Source: an uncultured Psychrobacter sp. (GTDB lineage Bacteria; Pseudomonadota; Gammaproteobacteria; Pseudomonadales; Moraxellaceae). Taken from it: a stretch of DNA of 64,000 bases. Position numbers and translations under genes: made by a program. Below the pieces are notes generated by a model. The model had not been told where the DNA came from and made no database searches. It was given only the letters and a program-made list of their open reading frames with translations. The stretch's first letter is position 1; each line of letters starts with the position of its first letter. The stretch spans positions 1-64,000 of the forward strand of contig NZ_CANMAH010000003.1 in the NCBI RefSeq assembly GCF_947495825.1, read 5' to 3'. Below are positions 63,395 to 64,000 of this stretch, one piece after another.

Positions 63395-64000
63395 GGTATT
63401 TTTGATGTAGCGGCTCTAGCTGTTGATGTAAGCTTGCTAAATCTTTTTCATTTACCACCAAATCATCAGCATGCTGATTGCGCTCAGTACGGTGAAGTTG
63501 GTTTGCCATGATGGCTTTTATCTTCACCATACTTTGTTCATCACGCAGACTTGCACGCGCAAGTTGCGTCTCCTCATCTACATCAATCACTAAAATACGT
63601 TGGCATAAGTTAGCAAGTCCGGCTTCGGCAGCTTCAATGAGGAGTGGTGCTGATAATATGATATAGGGTGAAGTGCTTGCTGCTAGCTGTTGTTTTGCGG
63701 CTTCGCGAATAGCAGGGTGGGTGATTGCTTCAAGATCAATGAGTGCGGCAGGATTAGCAAATACATGGGTACGTACAGCTGCTCGGTCCATATGACCTTC
63801 TGCATCAATCACCCATTCACCAAGCTTTTTTTGAATCTTACGTAGAGTAGGACTGCCTTTTTTTACTACTTCATGAGCAATCACGTCGGCATCAATGATG
63901 TCAATTCCTTGTGCTGCAAACCAATCACTAGCCGCAGACTTACCACTACCAATCCCGCCTGTTAACCCAACCACTAAGGTTTTGTTTTTTACGTTAGCCT
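63357..64000 (-). CDS. coaE: Dephospho-CoA kinase, 5' end beyond the window
   Basis: Final step of coenzyme A synthesis. The P-loop is GLTGGIGSGKSAASDWF, with DADVIAHEVV next and THPAIREAAKQQ later. The frame stays open to the right edge (VKNKTLVVGLTGG). A GTG at 63974 would begin MVGLTGG, too short before the P-loop compared with E. coli CoaE, so the true start is probably outside. It overlaps rlmB tail to tail. Confidence 0.93.
   Translation of the reverse strand, partial: ANVKNKTLVVGLTGGIGSGKSAASDWFAAQGIDIIDADVIAHEVVKKGSPTLRKIQKKLGEWVIDAEGHMDRAAVRTHVFANPAALIDLEAITHPAIREAAKQQLAASTSPYIILSAPLLIEAAEAGLANLCQRILVIDVDEETQLARASLRDEQSMVKIKAIMANQLHRTERNQHADDLVVNEKDLASLHQQLEPLHQKYLKLAQQLKYAVD

Noticed and set aside
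1..64000. CRISPR arrays, tRNA or rRNA genes, transposases
   Set aside because: No regularly spaced repeats, cloverleaf-like segments or transposase motifs were recognised; reading by eye could miss a single tRNA.

Overview
ORGANISM. The window is chromosomal DNA of a gammaproteobacterium, most likely a Psychrobacter (Moraxellaceae). The basis is moderate GC content, many genes ending in strong rho-independent hairpins, dnaJ followed by dapB, divergent holC-pepA and lptF-lptG, YqgE next to RuvX, ErpA, Mpl, and a lysine/ornithine-type decarboxylase. Species assignment is inference from recall of these families, not from a search. I see no rRNA, tRNA, CRISPR array, transposase, integron or prophage module. 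LAYOUT. 1-5.4 kb: an anchorless YadA-head-repeat lipoprotein, a MalY/PatB-type C-S lyase, and a BCCT osmolyte transporter with a cupin gene. 5.6-9.2 kb: guaA, an FMN reductase, and an AT-rich orphan gene of unknown function. 9.2-12.6 kb: three medium-chain reductases, two of them close paralogues that also share their upstream element. 13.3-19.2 kb: a complete oligopeptide ABC operon (oppABCDF). 19.2-26.4 kb: DUF2798, a MATE exporter, an alpha/beta-hydrolase remnant, nitronate monooxygenase, a DsrE protein, a thioesterase-like protein, a YheT hydrolase and YigZ. 26.5-34.4 kb: rsuA, a DsbC-like protein with two N-terminal domains, DUF2939, dnaJ, dapB, a type III PLP decarboxylase, def and a YeaQ-type protein. 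34.8-43.2 kb: mpl, an NlpE-like lipoprotein, dsbB, gshA, erpA and a YheS-type ABC-F ATPase. 43.3-52.5 kb: an RlpA-like protein, cbpA-cbpM, sstT, holC-pepA, and divergent lptF-lptG. 52.7-64 kb: a methyltransferase, a periplasmic penicillin-acylase-type enzyme, DUF3817, the minus-strand run yqgE-ruvX-membrane protein-tusA-xerD, recN, ppnP, rlmB and coaE (cut by the right edge). HOW IT FITS TOGETHER. Most of the window is housekeeping. Thiol chemistry recurs (DsbC-like, DsbB, GshA, DsrE, TusA, NlpE-like), as do envelope building (LptFG, Mpl, RlpA-like, acylase), protein folding (two DnaJ-class proteins, CbpM) and DNA maintenance (RecN, RuvX, XerD, HolC). MOST NOTABLE. Four matches to the ParB-binding parS palindrome lie between 26.3 and 42.8 kb, which suggests the region is near the replication origin; one of them forms the stem of the dnaJ terminator. 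Other points are the duplicated-domain DsbC, a perfect 22-bp inverted repeat upstream of it, paired 16-bp operator-like dyads upstream of nitronate monooxygenase, the AT-rich orphan at 8.2 kb, and the anchorless adhesin-head lipoprotein built from a 213-bp tandem duplication. I did not find a convincing wholly new multi-gene system.
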